Source: Marinihelvus sp036351115 (GTDB lineage: Bacteria; Pseudomonadota; Gammaproteobacteria; Xanthomonadales; SZUA-36). From it: 64,000 nucleotides of DNA. The stretch spans positions 29,184 through 93,183 of the forward strand of contig JAZBOL010000097.1 in NCBI GenBank assembly GCA_036351115.1. The letters run 5' to 3'. Positions 45,756 through 53,783 of this stretch are shown here, one piece after another. The notes under the pieces are model-generated. The model had not been told where the DNA came from. It saw only the letters and a program-made list of their open reading frames with translations, and did not search any database. Every line of letters starts with the position of its first letter. Position 1 is the stretch's first letter. The translations under genes and the position numbers were made by a program.

Positions 45756-46568
45756 ATGCCCGAGTTACCCGAAGTCGAAACCACCCTGCGCGGCATCCGG
45801 CCCTGGCTCGAGGGCCAACGGATCCAACGCCTCGTGGTACGCGACCGGCGCCTTCGCTGGCCCGTTCCCGAAACGGTCTCCCGGGCCGAGGGCGCGCGTG
45901 TGACGGGACTGGCAAGGCGCGCCAAGTACCTGTTGCTGGAGACGGACGCCGGCGGCGACCTGATGATCCACCTGGGCATGTCCGGTTCCCTGCGCGTCAT
46001 CACCGACGCGTCCGAGCCGCGTCTCCACGACCACTTCGACCTGGTCACGGAACGTGCGGTGATCCGCTACAACGACCCCCGTCGCTTTGGCGCGCTCCTG
46101 TGGGTGAGCCCGCCCCGGGAAAGCCACGCCCTCCTCGGTCACCTGGGTCCGGAGCCCCTGGGGCCTGACTTCGACGGGGCGCACCTGCACGCCCTGGCGC
46201 AGGGAAGGAAGGTCGCCGTGAAAAACTTCATCATGGACGGCAGGGTGGTGGTCGGCGTGGGCAACATCTATGCGTCCGAAGCGCTGTTCATGGCGGGCAT
46301 TCATCCCTCCCGGCCCGCCGGCCGCATCGCCCGTGCGCGCTACGACGCCCTCGCCGAAGCGATCCGGGACGTCCTTGGCCGGTCCATCGACCAGGGGGGC
46401 ACCACGCTGAGGGACTACGTCAACAGCGAGGGCGCACCGGGTTATTTCGCCCTGGACCTGCTGGCTTATGGCCGGGCGGGCAAACCTTGTTTCCAGTGCG
46501 GCGAGCCGATCCGGCAGCGGGTGATCGGGCAGCGCTCGAGCTTCTACTGCCCACGGTGTCAGCGGTAG
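45756..46568 (+). CDS. mutM: Formamidopyrimidine-DNA glycosylase
   Basis: 270 aa. MPELPEVET supplies the catalytic N-terminal Pro (P2) and E3. KNFIMDGRVVVGVGNIYASEALF is the helix-two-turn-helix, and a C-terminal zinc finger uses CFQCGEPI and FYCPRCQR. It removes 8-oxoguanine and ring-opened purines. GGAGGAAA sits nine bases before the ATG. Confidence 0.97.
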   Translation: MPELPEVETTLRGIRPWLEGQRIQRLVVRDRRLRWPVPETVSRAEGARVTGLARRAKYLLLETDAGGDLMIHLGMSGSLRVITDASEPRLHDHFDLVTERAVIRYNDPRRFGALLWVSPPRESHALLGHLGPEPLGPDFDGAHLHALAQGRKVAVKNFIMDGRVVVGVGNIYASEALFMAGIHPSRPAGRIARARYDALAEAIRDVLGRSIDQGGTTLRDYVNSEGAPGYFALDLLAYGRAGKPCFQCGEPIRQRVIGQRSSFYCPRCQR

Positions 46569-46581
46569 GCGACGGGGCGCG

Positions 46582-46788
46582 TCAGCCCGAATCGTCGTCG
46601 ATGGCCGCCTCCAGGCGCTGTTTTCTGGCCTCGGCCTCTTCCAGGACCTGATCCTCGAATTGCTGCGCCTCCTGCAAACGCTTCACGGGCTCGCCGATGA
46701 CCGTGTCCTCCACGGCCATGGGCTCGGGTTCCGGCCAGAACTTCCAGGCCAGGAGCAGCAGGACGAAAAGAATGATCACCACCCGCAT
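46582..46788 (-). CDS. Small single-pass membrane protein
   Basis: 68 aa from the ATG at 46788, preceded by GAGGTGGG. One N-terminal helix (VVIILFVLLLLAWKFW), a PEPEP hinge, and an acidic/basic helical tail probably coiled (RLQEAQQFEDQVLEEAEARKQ). No family recognised. It begins 10 bases past tdk in the same direction, so probably one transcript. Confidence 0.6.
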   Translation of the reverse strand: MRVVIILFVLLLLAWKFWPEPEPMAVEDTVIGEPVKRLQEAQQFEDQVLEEAEARKQRLEAAIDDDSG

Positions 46789-46798
46789 TTCACCCACC

Positions 46799-47500
46799 TC
46801 ACAACAATTTGCCCGGATCGGGACTGCCGGGAACGGACGGGTCCGAACCGGGCTCACCTCGGGAGTGCCCGGCCGGGGCCGCTGACGGATCGTCCGGCGG
46901 CTCGATGAACTTCACGCGCTTGCTCCCGTCGAAGACCGCTTTGAACTCCTTACGGCTGACGGACACGTAGCGTTCGTTCCCGCCGATCTCGACCTGGGAC
47001 CCTTCCCGCAGGGCGTAGCCGTTTTCGTCCACGCGAACGACCATGGTGGCCTTGCGTCCCGTGTGGCAGATGGTTTTGAGCTCCTGGAGCTCGTCCGCCC
47101 AGGCGAGCAGGTACTGGCTGCCCTCGAAAAGCTCACCCTGGAAGTCGGTGCGCAGCCCGAAGCAAAGCACGGGAATGCCCAGCTGATCCACCACCTCGGA
47201 CAACTGGTACACCTGGTCACGCTTGAGAAACTGGGCCTCGTCGACGAGAACGCAGTGGATGCTTTCGTCCCCGAGCACGTCCTTGGTCAGGGAAAAGAGA
47301 TCCGAGTCCTCGTCGAACACCAGGGCTTCGGCTTCGAGGCCGATCCGCGACCTGACCACGCCGGTCCGGTAGCGGTCATCCAGCCTGGGCGTGAAGAGCA
47401 GCGGCTGCATGCCGCGCTCCCGATAGTTATAGGCGGATTGCAGGAGGAGCGTGGTCTTGCCGGCATTCATCGCGGAGTAATTGAAGTACAACTTGGCCAT
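46799..47500 (-). CDS. tdk: Thymidine kinase
   Basis: 233 aa of the TK1-like type. P-loop SAMNAGKTTLLLQ, VLVDEAQFL, and lasso region GGNERYVSVSRKEF. The zinc site of this family, usually four Cys/His, keeps only the first Cys (KTICHTGRKA); the later ligands read T, S and E. A C-terminal tail of about 35 disordered Pro/Gly/Ser residues is longer than usual. It phosphorylates thymidine to dTMP in salvage. Confidence 0.94.
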   Translation of the reverse strand: MAKLYFNYSAMNAGKTTLLLQSAYNYRERGMQPLLFTPRLDDRYRTGVVRSRIGLEAEALVFDEDSDLFSLTKDVLGDESIHCVLVDEAQFLKRDQVYQLSEVVDQLGIPVLCFGLRTDFQGELFEGSQYLLAWADELQELKTICHTGRKATMVVRVDENGYALREGSQVEIGGNERYVSVSRKEFKAVFDGSKRVKFIEPPDDPSAAPAGHSRGEPGSDPSVPGSPDPGKLL

Positions 47501-47502
47501 AG

Positions 47503-47547
47503 GTGCTCAAATCATGGGTGCCCAGATCATGGGGGCTCAAAGCCCGT
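47503..47547 (-). repeat. Short tandem repeat just upstream of tdk
   Basis: Two 15-base units (47503-47517 and 47518-47532) match at 13 of 15 positions, followed by a partial third (47533-47547). It occupies the leader of tdk, two bases from its ATG, so it overlaps the ribosome-binding region. Confidence 0.6.
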
Positions 47548-47580
47548 GGGCGACCATGATCGGCCATGCGGCAAGCGGGT

Positions 47581-48507
47581 TCAATCCGCGGATTCGCCCC
47601 CACGGTCCGGCGCCGCGTCAGCGCCGGGCGCGGTCGACAGCACCGGCCGGGCCGTCAACCACAGCTGCCACTGGGCGGGATGGCGCTCGAGGGCGCGGCC
47701 GAGATGGGCCTCCATCTGGTGCATCACGTCATCCCGGTCTTCGAGCAGCTGCGGCGGTTCGAGGTGGATGACGCGACGGCCGAGCTTCTCGTCCCAGGCC
47801 ATGGTGTACAGGATGCCCCGCACCCCGCGTTCCACGGCGAGGTCCAGGCCGCCGGGATCCACGGGCAAGCGAGCGCCGCCCACCCGGAATTCGGTGCCGC
47901 GGTCGCGCTCCGCCGGCGCGTCGAGAAGAAGCACCAGCGCAACCCCGGGCGTTTCAAGCGCCTCCGCGACGGCTTGCCGCCCGCCGGGAACCCGGATCTC
48001 ACGGCCCTCGCAAACCTTGCGCAGGTAGCCGATGCGCCAGCGCAGGTAGGCGTGGTACACCGGGGCCTGCCGGCCCATGTCCCGGGGCAGGTCGCGAAAC
48101 ACGAAGCGGGGCTGGTAGCCCTGCGCGGCGAGCCGCCGCAGGAACAGCGTGCTCGGGCCGAGGTGCGTTCCCAGCCACGCCGGTACCGGCGGGTCGGGCC
48201 AGCTCGGTGGATCCTGAACGAGGCTGCGCGCGATACGCCGGTCCGAGCTGAAGCGGCCATGCCAGCTGTCTACCGCGTCGAGAAACCGGACCAGGCGGAA
48301 CCGTCGTTGCCAGGCACCCGGGTCCTCGATCTCACCCAGGCGCGAGGCGTTTTCCAGGGCGCGCGGCACGTGGATGCGATAGAGCCAAGGGCGCCGGGAG
48401 GCCCATCGGGCCAGGCCGTTCGCGGCGCGGGCCGGCAGGACGAAGCCGATAAACGGCAGCAGCCAGTAGGCCAGGACGTCCAGCAGTTGTTGCGTCAGCC
48501 AGCGCAC
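47581..48507 (-). CDS. Divergent LpxL/HtrB-like acyltransferase
   Basis: 308 aa from a GTG at 48507. Architecture follows lipid A acyltransferases: a short N-terminal membrane helix (LLDVLAYWLLPFIGFVLP), then WLGTHLGPSTLFLRRL near residue 112, GRQAVAEALETPGVALVLLLDAP and LPVDPGGLDLAVERGV. The His is present, but the HX4D/E acidic residue is replaced (HLGPST). The enzyme may be inactive or use another acceptor. It is downstream of the methyltransferase with a 12-base gap. Confidence 0.65.
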   Translation of the reverse strand: MRWLTQQLLDVLAYWLLPFIGFVLPARAANGLARWASRRPWLYRIHVPRALENASRLGEIEDPGAWQRRFRLVRFLDAVDSWHGRFSSDRRIARSLVQDPPSWPDPPVPAWLGTHLGPSTLFLRRLAAQGYQPRFVFRDLPRDMGRQAPVYHAYLRWRIGYLRKVCEGREIRVPGGRQAVAEALETPGVALVLLLDAPAERDRGTEFRVGGARLPVDPGGLDLAVERGVRGILYTMAWDEKLGRRVIHLEPPQLLEDRDDVMHQMEAHLGRALERHPAQWQLWLTARPVLSTAPGADAAPDRGGESAD

Positions 48508-48519
48508 GGCCGGGATGGG

Positions 48520-49746
48520 TTACTTCCGATTCCAGGCGGACACGTAGAGCTCACGATTCGCCAGCTGTTCGAACCCGTAACCGAGCAACTCGGGCGTGTA
48601 TTCCACGAGGCCGCTGGTTCGGAGCGCCACGCGCCAGGGCTCGAAATCCAGGGCCCGCAGCTCCTGCTCGAACTCGCGCACCGTGATGGGATTCAGTTCC
48701 GTGTACCACTGCCAGTACTGCTCCGGCGTGGCCACCTCGCCACCCCGGTCCATGCGTTCCGGAGGCGTGTCGAGCACGCGCTCACGCAGCTCGGCCTCAG
48801 TCAGCTTGAGGTGCAGCCAGGGGTCATCGAAAAACTCGCCCAGGTGATTGCCGTACTCGCCGTAAAACAGGCCCGGATGAACGAACAGCAAGCCACCGGG
48901 ACGCAGGACCCGACGAATCTCCTGCAGGGTTCCTCCGTAGCCGCCGGCGATGTGCTCCAGGGAGCCCCAGGACAGGACAACATCGAACCGGTCGTCCTCG
49001 AAGGGCAGATCATTGGCGTCCGCCGCCTCGAAACGCAGGCGCCCGTCCCGCGACCAGTCGTCCGGCAGGTGATTCCGCGACGCCACCTCCGGCAGGAGAT
49101 CGAAACGGCGCGACGGATCGATACCGACCAGTTCCGCGGGCCGGCAGCGGAGAAACACGCCGAGATCGGTCATGCCGTCGCCACAGCCCACGTCCAGGAT
49201 GCGCCCCCGGAGCAGCTCGCTCTGGCCAAGCATGAGGTGCACGACGACGCGGGCCGCGTGATCGAAGTGCTTGAAGAACCAGTCGTCGTGACCGCGGTTC
49301 CAGCTCAGGTCGGCCACCGGGACACCGTCGAGTCCCTCGAGGGTCCAGGACGGTCGGGCCGCGCGCAGGGCGGCCGGCTCGGCGCGACCGGTTTCGACCC
49401 GGGTTTCCGGGGCGCGGCCGGCCGGTTCGCCGACACGTTCATCCTCGAGCACCGGGGTCCCGTTGGCGTTGCTCCAGAGCAACGCGCGGACCGTCAGGGG
49501 GCCCATCGAAGCGCTGCGGCTCGGCAGGGCCAACTCGGCGCGATAGCGTCCCCGGGGCAGCCAGGCGACGTCCCATCCGGCCTGGCGAATGTGACAGGAC
49601 AGGTGCTCGGCGCCGGTGACGGCGTCGTTCAGCTGAATCTGCACGTCGATGTCGAAGCAGAGGTCCTGGACGACCGCGAACTCCACCGCGATTCGGCCGG
49701 CGCCGGCCTCGGCATGCAGGGCAAGGATGTTCATGGCTTCGCTCAC
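48520..49746 (-). CDS. SAM-dependent methyltransferase with N-terminal Wzt_C-like domain
   Basis: 408 aa. Residues 1-100 look like a beta-sandwich of the kind at the C-terminus of Wzt O-antigen transporters (ILALHAEAGAGRIAVEFAV, YRAELALPS), and the second half is a class I methyltransferase (GRILDVGCGDGMTDLG, LPFEDDRFDVVLSWGSLEHI, RVLRPGGLLFVHPG). Acting on a polysaccharide or lipid-linked sugar is plausible but inferred. It starts with a GTG that overlaps the prmA stop (GTGA). Confidence 0.78.
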   Translation of the reverse strand: MSEAMNILALHAEAGAGRIAVEFAVVQDLCFDIDVQIQLNDAVTGAEHLSCHIRQAGWDVAWLPRGRYRAELALPSRSASMGPLTVRALLWSNANGTPVLEDERVGEPAGRAPETRVETGRAEPAALRAARPSWTLEGLDGVPVADLSWNRGHDDWFFKHFDHAARVVVHLMLGQSELLRGRILDVGCGDGMTDLGVFLRCRPAELVGIDPSRRFDLLPEVASRNHLPDDWSRDGRLRFEAADANDLPFEDDRFDVVLSWGSLEHIAGGYGGTLQEIRRVLRPGGLLFVHPGLFYGEYGNHLGEFFDDPWLHLKLTEAELRERVLDTPPERMDRGGEVATPEQYWQWYTELNPITVREFEQELRALDFEPWRVALRTSGLVEYTPELLGYGFEQLANRELYVSAWNRK

Positions 49747-50672
49747 GGGCGCACCCCGGTCAGCAGGACCCAGTCGCTCCGCGCGGCTGCCGGTTCGAGC
49801 GGAATGCCCGCATCACGAAACGTCTCCCGGACCCGATCCGCCTGCTCGCGCAGGATGCCCGTCAACACGAGCGTGCCACCGGGCTCGACCGCACCCACCA
49901 GTTCGGTGGCCAGGCGTTCGAGAATTCCGGCCAGGATATTGGCCACCACCAGGTCCCAGCGGCCCTCCGGCGGGCGGTCGCCCTCGGCGGCCGTCACGCG
50001 ATCCGCCACGCCGTTGCGCTCCGCGTTCTGTTCCGTGGCCCAGACCGCCTGGGGATCGTAATCGACGCAAGCCACGCGATCGGCGCCCAGCAGGGCCGCG
50101 GCGATACCGAGCACGCCGGAGCCGCAACCGAAATCGAGCACGGACCGGTCCGCCAGTTCGGCGCCGTCGAGCCATGCCAGGCACAGGTGGGTCGTCGCAT
50201 GGGTCCCCGTACCGAAGGCCAGGCCCGGATCGAGATGCAGCAGGGTCGCGCCAGGATCCGGCGGCTCGGCCCCCGTGGGAATGATCCAGAGACCGCTGCC
50301 GAAGCGCATGGGCACGAAACGGTCCATCCAGGCGCGTTCCCAGGGCTGGTCCTGGAGTTCGTTGGTCTCCGGCTCGGCCGCGAGGGGCAGCAGCGCGAGC
50401 GCGGCGAGAAGCCGCTCGCGATCGATCGCCGGGTCGAACAGGCCGGTGAGGCGCACCACCGCCCAAAGCGGCGTTTCACCCACCGGCGGTTCCCACAGTG
50501 GCGTGTCCCCGTGATCCGTCAGCGTGACGGCCTGGGCCCCCTGGGTGAGCATCAGGTCTTCCGCAAGCGCCACGTGACGTCGCTCGACGCGCACACGGAC
50601 CTCCAGGAAAGATTGCTGTTCGCCGGCGCCGTCCTTCCCGTTCACGTCCCGGCCACTCGGTCGGCAGTTCAC
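49743..50672 (-). CDS. prmA: Ribosomal protein L11 methyltransferase
   Basis: 309 aa from a GTG at 50672, nine bases after the accC stop and preceded by AAGG. PrmA hallmarks: MDRFVPMRFGSGLWI, LDPGLAFGTGTHATTHLCLAWL, SVLDFGCGSGVLGIA and VVANILAGIL. It trimethylates L11. A GTG at 50645 is an alternative start. Confidence 0.94.
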   Translation of the reverse strand: MNCRPSGRDVNGKDGAGEQQSFLEVRVRVERRHVALAEDLMLTQGAQAVTLTDHGDTPLWEPPVGETPLWAVVRLTGLFDPAIDRERLLAALALLPLAAEPETNELQDQPWERAWMDRFVPMRFGSGLWIIPTGAEPPDPGATLLHLDPGLAFGTGTHATTHLCLAWLDGAELADRSVLDFGCGSGVLGIAAALLGADRVACVDYDPQAVWATEQNAERNGVADRVTAAEGDRPPEGRWDLVVANILAGILERLATELVGAVEPGGTLVLTGILREQADRVRETFRDAGIPLEPAAARSDWVLLTGVRP

Positions 50673-50680
50673 GGAGCGCC

Positions 50681-52045
50681 TTACTCGTCGGGGCCGTTAC
50701 GTTCCTCCAGGCGCTTCTCCAGGTAGTGGATGTTGAAGCCTCCTTTCAGAAAGCCCGGATCCTGGAGCAACCACTGGTGCAACGCAATGTTGGACTTGAT
50801 CCCGCCCATCACCATTTCTTCGAGGGCGACGCGCATGCGCGCAATGGCCATGTCCCGGTCCTGGCCGTGCGCGATCACCTTGGCAATCATCGAGTCGTAG
50901 TTGGGCGGCACGCGGTAGCCGTCGTAGATGTGCGAATCAACCCGGATGCCCGGTCCGCCGGGCGTATGAAATCCAACAATGGTGCCCGGGCAGGGCATGA
51001 AGGTCTCCGGGTCCTCGGCGTTGATCCGGCATTCCACGGCGTGGCCGCGGAACCCGATATCTTCCTGGCGGATGCCGAGCGGCTCGCCGGCCGCGACGCG
51101 GATCTGCTCCCGGATGAGGTCCACCCCGGTGATCCGTTCGGTCACGGGATGCTCCACCTGGATGCGCGTATTCATCTCGATGAAGTAGAAGCGCCCATCG
51201 TCGTACAGGAACTCGAAGGTCCCGGCGCCCCGGTAGCCGATGCGTTTGCAGGCCTCGACGCACACACCGCCGATTTCCGCCCGCTGCTCCGGCGTGATGC
51301 CCGGCGCCGGCGCCTCCTCGATCACTTTCTGGTGACGCCGCTGGGTCGAACAATCGCGCTCACCGAGGTGGATGGCGTTGCCATGTTCGTCGGCGAGAAC
51401 CTGGATTTCGATGTGCCTGGGGTTCGTGAGGTACTTCTCCATGTACACCGTGTCGTCGCCGAAGGCCGCGCCGGCCTCCTGGCGGGTCAGCTGGAGGGAT
51501 TTCTCGAGGTCGGCGGCCTGGTGCACCACGCGCATGCCGCGTCCGCCGCCGCCGGCGGCCGCCTTGATGATGACCGGGTAGCCGATCTGCTCCCCGATGC
51601 GCTCGATCTCGGCCAAGTCGTCCCCCAGGGGACCGTCGGAGCCGGGGACGCAGGGAACCCCCGCCGCCCGCATGGCCTCGATCGCCGAGACCTTGTCCCC
51701 CATGAGGCGGATGGTCTCCGGCCGGGGGCCGATGAAGATAAAGCCGCTTTCCTCGACCCGTTCCGCGAAATCGGCGTTCTCCGCGAGAAAACCGTACCCC
51801 GGATGCACGGCCTGGGCGTCGGTCACCTCGGTGGCCGCGATGATCGCGGGGATATTGAGATAGCTGTCCGCACCCGGAGGCGGCCCGATGCACACGGATT
51901 CGTCGGCGAGGGCGACGTGCTTCAGGTTTCGATCGACGGTGGAATGCACCGCGACCGTGCGGATACCGAGGGCGTGGCAGGCCCGGTGAATGCGCAGCGC
52001 GATTTCGCCCCGGTTGGCAATGACGATCTTGTCCATGATGGCCAT
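50681..52045 (-). CDS. accC: Acetyl-CoA carboxylase biotin carboxylase
   Basis: About 454 aa: MDKIVIANRGEIALRIHRA, ATP-grasp loop KAAAGGGGRGMR, and FIEMNTRIQVEHPVTE. It carboxylates the biotin on AccB. The ATG at 52045 adds MAI before the usual start at 52036; neither has a clear site. 13 bases after accB. Confidence 0.96.
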   Translation of the reverse strand: MAIMDKIVIANRGEIALRIHRACHALGIRTVAVHSTVDRNLKHVALADESVCIGPPPGADSYLNIPAIIAATEVTDAQAVHPGYGFLAENADFAERVEESGFIFIGPRPETIRLMGDKVSAIEAMRAAGVPCVPGSDGPLGDDLAEIERIGEQIGYPVIIKAAAGGGGRGMRVVHQAADLEKSLQLTRQEAGAAFGDDTVYMEKYLTNPRHIEIQVLADEHGNAIHLGERDCSTQRRHQKVIEEAPAPGITPEQRAEIGGVCVEACKRIGYRGAGTFEFLYDDGRFYFIEMNTRIQVEHPVTERITGVDLIREQIRVAAGEPLGIRQEDIGFRGHAVECRINAEDPETFMPCPGTIVGFHTPGGPGIRVDSHIYDGYRVPPNYDSMIAKVIAHGQDRDMAIARMRVALEEMVMGGIKSNIALHQWLLQDPGFLKGGFNIHYLEKRLEERNGPDE

Positions 52046-52058
52046 GGTGAGCGGCCGG

Positions 52059-52526
52059 TCAGCGGATGACGAACAGCGGCTGGTCGAACTCCACCGGCTG
52101 GCCGTTTTCGGCCAGGATGGCAACCACCGTGCCGGAAAAGTCCGACTCGATCTGGTTGAACATCTTCATGGCCTCGATGATGCACAGGGTATCGCCCATG
52201 GAAACGGTCTGGCCCTTGCTGACGAAGGGCTCGGCCTCGGGGCTGGACGCCGCGTAGAAGGTGCCCACCATGGGTGCGCGAACGACCTGCCCGTCCGGGA
52301 TGCTGTCCTCCTCACCGCCGGCGGCGGAGCCGGCGGCGGCAGACGGCGCGGCGGTGGGAGCCGGGGCGGCCGGGGCAGGCGCAGCGACCAGCTGCGGGGC
52401 CACTGCAGCCGGTGCGGCGGTGGCGCGCGTAATCCGCAGGGACTCCTCGCCCTCCACGATTTCGATCTCGGACAGGCTGGATTCCTCCAGCAGTTCGATG
52501 AGTTTCTTGATTTTCCGTATGTCCAT
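52059..52526 (-). CDS. accB: Acetyl-CoA carboxylase biotin carboxyl carrier protein
   Basis: 155 aa: an N-terminal MDIRKIKKLIELLEESS helix, an Ala/Pro-rich linker (36-68), and a biotinyl domain with biotin Lys K121 in EAMKM. Carries carboxybiotin in fatty-acid synthesis. Upstream is aroQ, 21 bases away. Confidence 0.96.
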   Translation of the reverse strand: MDIRKIKKLIELLEESSLSEIEIVEGEESLRITRATAAPAAVAPQLVAAPAPAAPAPTAAPSAAAGSAAGGEEDSIPDGQVVRAPMVGTFYAASSPEAEPFVSKGQTVSMGDTLCIIEAMKMFNQIESDFSGTVVAILAENGQPVEFDQPLFVIR

Positions 52527-52547
52527 GCCCGTGCACTCCGCTGTGAC

Positions 52548-53006
52548 TCAGCCGTTGTCTTCGGTGGTGGGTTCGATCCGGTTCAAAATGGCCTGCAGGG
52601 CGAGCAGGTAGCCTTCGCCCCGAAATCCGCTGATGACGCCCTCCGCAATGTCCGCAAAATAAGACACCTGGCGAAAGGGCTCCCGCGCCGAAACCGCGGA
52701 CAGGTGAACCTCGATGAACGGGATCTCGACCGCCAGCAGCGCGTCCCTCAGCGCGACGCTGGTATGCGTGTAGCCGGCCGGGTTGAGAATGATCCAGTCC
52801 ACGCCATCGCGACCGGCCTGCTGGACGGCATCGATCAGCTCGCCCTCCGCATTGCTCTGCAGCGCCTCCAGCGTGACGCCCGTGGCGTTCGCCACGGAAT
52901 GCATCTCGGCGAGTATCGCATCGAGGGTGCGTTGTCCGTACTGCCCCGGTTCCCGCTCACCGAGCAGGTTGAGATTCGGGCCGTTCAGTACAAGGACGCG
53001 GGTCAC
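52548..53006 (-). CDS. aroQ: Type II 3-dehydroquinate dehydratase
   Basis: 152 aa from a GTG at 53006 with GGAG upstream. VLVLNGPNLNLLG, GREPGQYG-type GEREPGQYG with the active-site Tyr, LNPAGYTHTSVALRDAL and FIEVHLSAVSAREPFR are typical. Third step of the shikimate pathway. The first gene of aroQ-accB-accC-prmA. The AT-richer 53007-53213 region upstream has no coding sequence and likely holds its promoter, which I could not fix to a pair of boxes. Confidence 0.95.
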   Translation of the reverse strand: MTRVLVLNGPNLNLLGEREPGQYGQRTLDAILAEMHSVANATGVTLEALQSNAEGELIDAVQQAGRDGVDWIILNPAGYTHTSVALRDALLAVEIPFIEVHLSAVSAREPFRQVSYFADIAEGVISGFRGEGYLLALQAILNRIEPTTEDNG

Positions 53007-53213
53007 TGCTTGCTGCTCCGGGATTTGCCGCTCTGGGATGCCTGCCAAGGTGGCGCAGTCTGCACGAAGGCATGAAAAATGTAAACAATTCGCTGCCGTA
53101 TTGAAGAAGATAGCAGCAGGATCGTTACTAAAAAGTTAACCCGGCGGTATTCCGGGCTCGCGTCCAGGTTCGCTTTCCCGGCGGCGAGGGCGCAGGCCGC
53201 GCCTTTCGCGGGA

Positions 53214-53759
53214 TCAGAGCAGCGGTTCGATCTGCGCCAGCAGCGCGTCCCGCTTGAGCTCGCCGAGGTAGGTCCAGCGCACGACGCCGCCCCGGTCGAC
53301 GAGCACCGTGTAGGGCAGCAGTCCGGCCCGATTGCCCCAGGCGAGGCCCGTGGCCATGACGTCCTGGGCGCCGACGAGAATCGTGTAGTCGATATCGAGG
53401 GCGTCGGCGAACTCGCGCGCACGCTGCACATCGTCCAGGGCAATACCGACCACGGCCAGCCCGTCCGGCGCATACTGCTCGTGCAGCGCGTCCAGCATGG
53501 GCATCTCCTCGCGGCACGGGGCGCACCAGGTGGCCCAGAAGTTGACCAGGAGCACGCGGCCGTTGAAATCGTCCGCGGAAACGCGCTGTCCGTCCGAGGC
53601 ACCGAGCGTGAATGGCGGCCGCTGCTGGCCGACGAGGGCTTCGGGGCCTTCGGCGGCCGGGCCCTGGTTCGGGTCCTCCTGCAGCGCGCGGCCGGTCAGC
53701 ACACCGGCGAGGGTCGCCAGCACGGCAACCACCAGGATCAACCCGGTGTTGCGCGTCAT
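53214..53759 (-). CDS. TlpA-type membrane-anchored thioredoxin
   Basis: 181 aa. A membrane anchor or uncleaved signal (GLILVVAVLATLAGVLTG) and a thioredoxin fold with FWATWCAPC (C79, C82) and a cis-Pro region GLLPYTVLV. It probably reduces periplasmic disulfides or apocytochromes and could take electrons from DsbD, encoded 24 bases upstream. Confidence 0.88.
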   Translation of the reverse strand: MTRNTGLILVVAVLATLAGVLTGRALQEDPNQGPAAEGPEALVGQQRPPFTLGASDGQRVSADDFNGRVLLVNFWATWCAPCREEMPMLDALHEQYAPDGLAVVGIALDDVQRAREFADALDIDYTILVGAQDVMATGLAWGNRAGLLPYTVLVDRGGVVRWTYLGELKRDALLAQIEPLL

Positions 53760-53783
53760 GGCTTGACCGTCACGGAAACGCCC

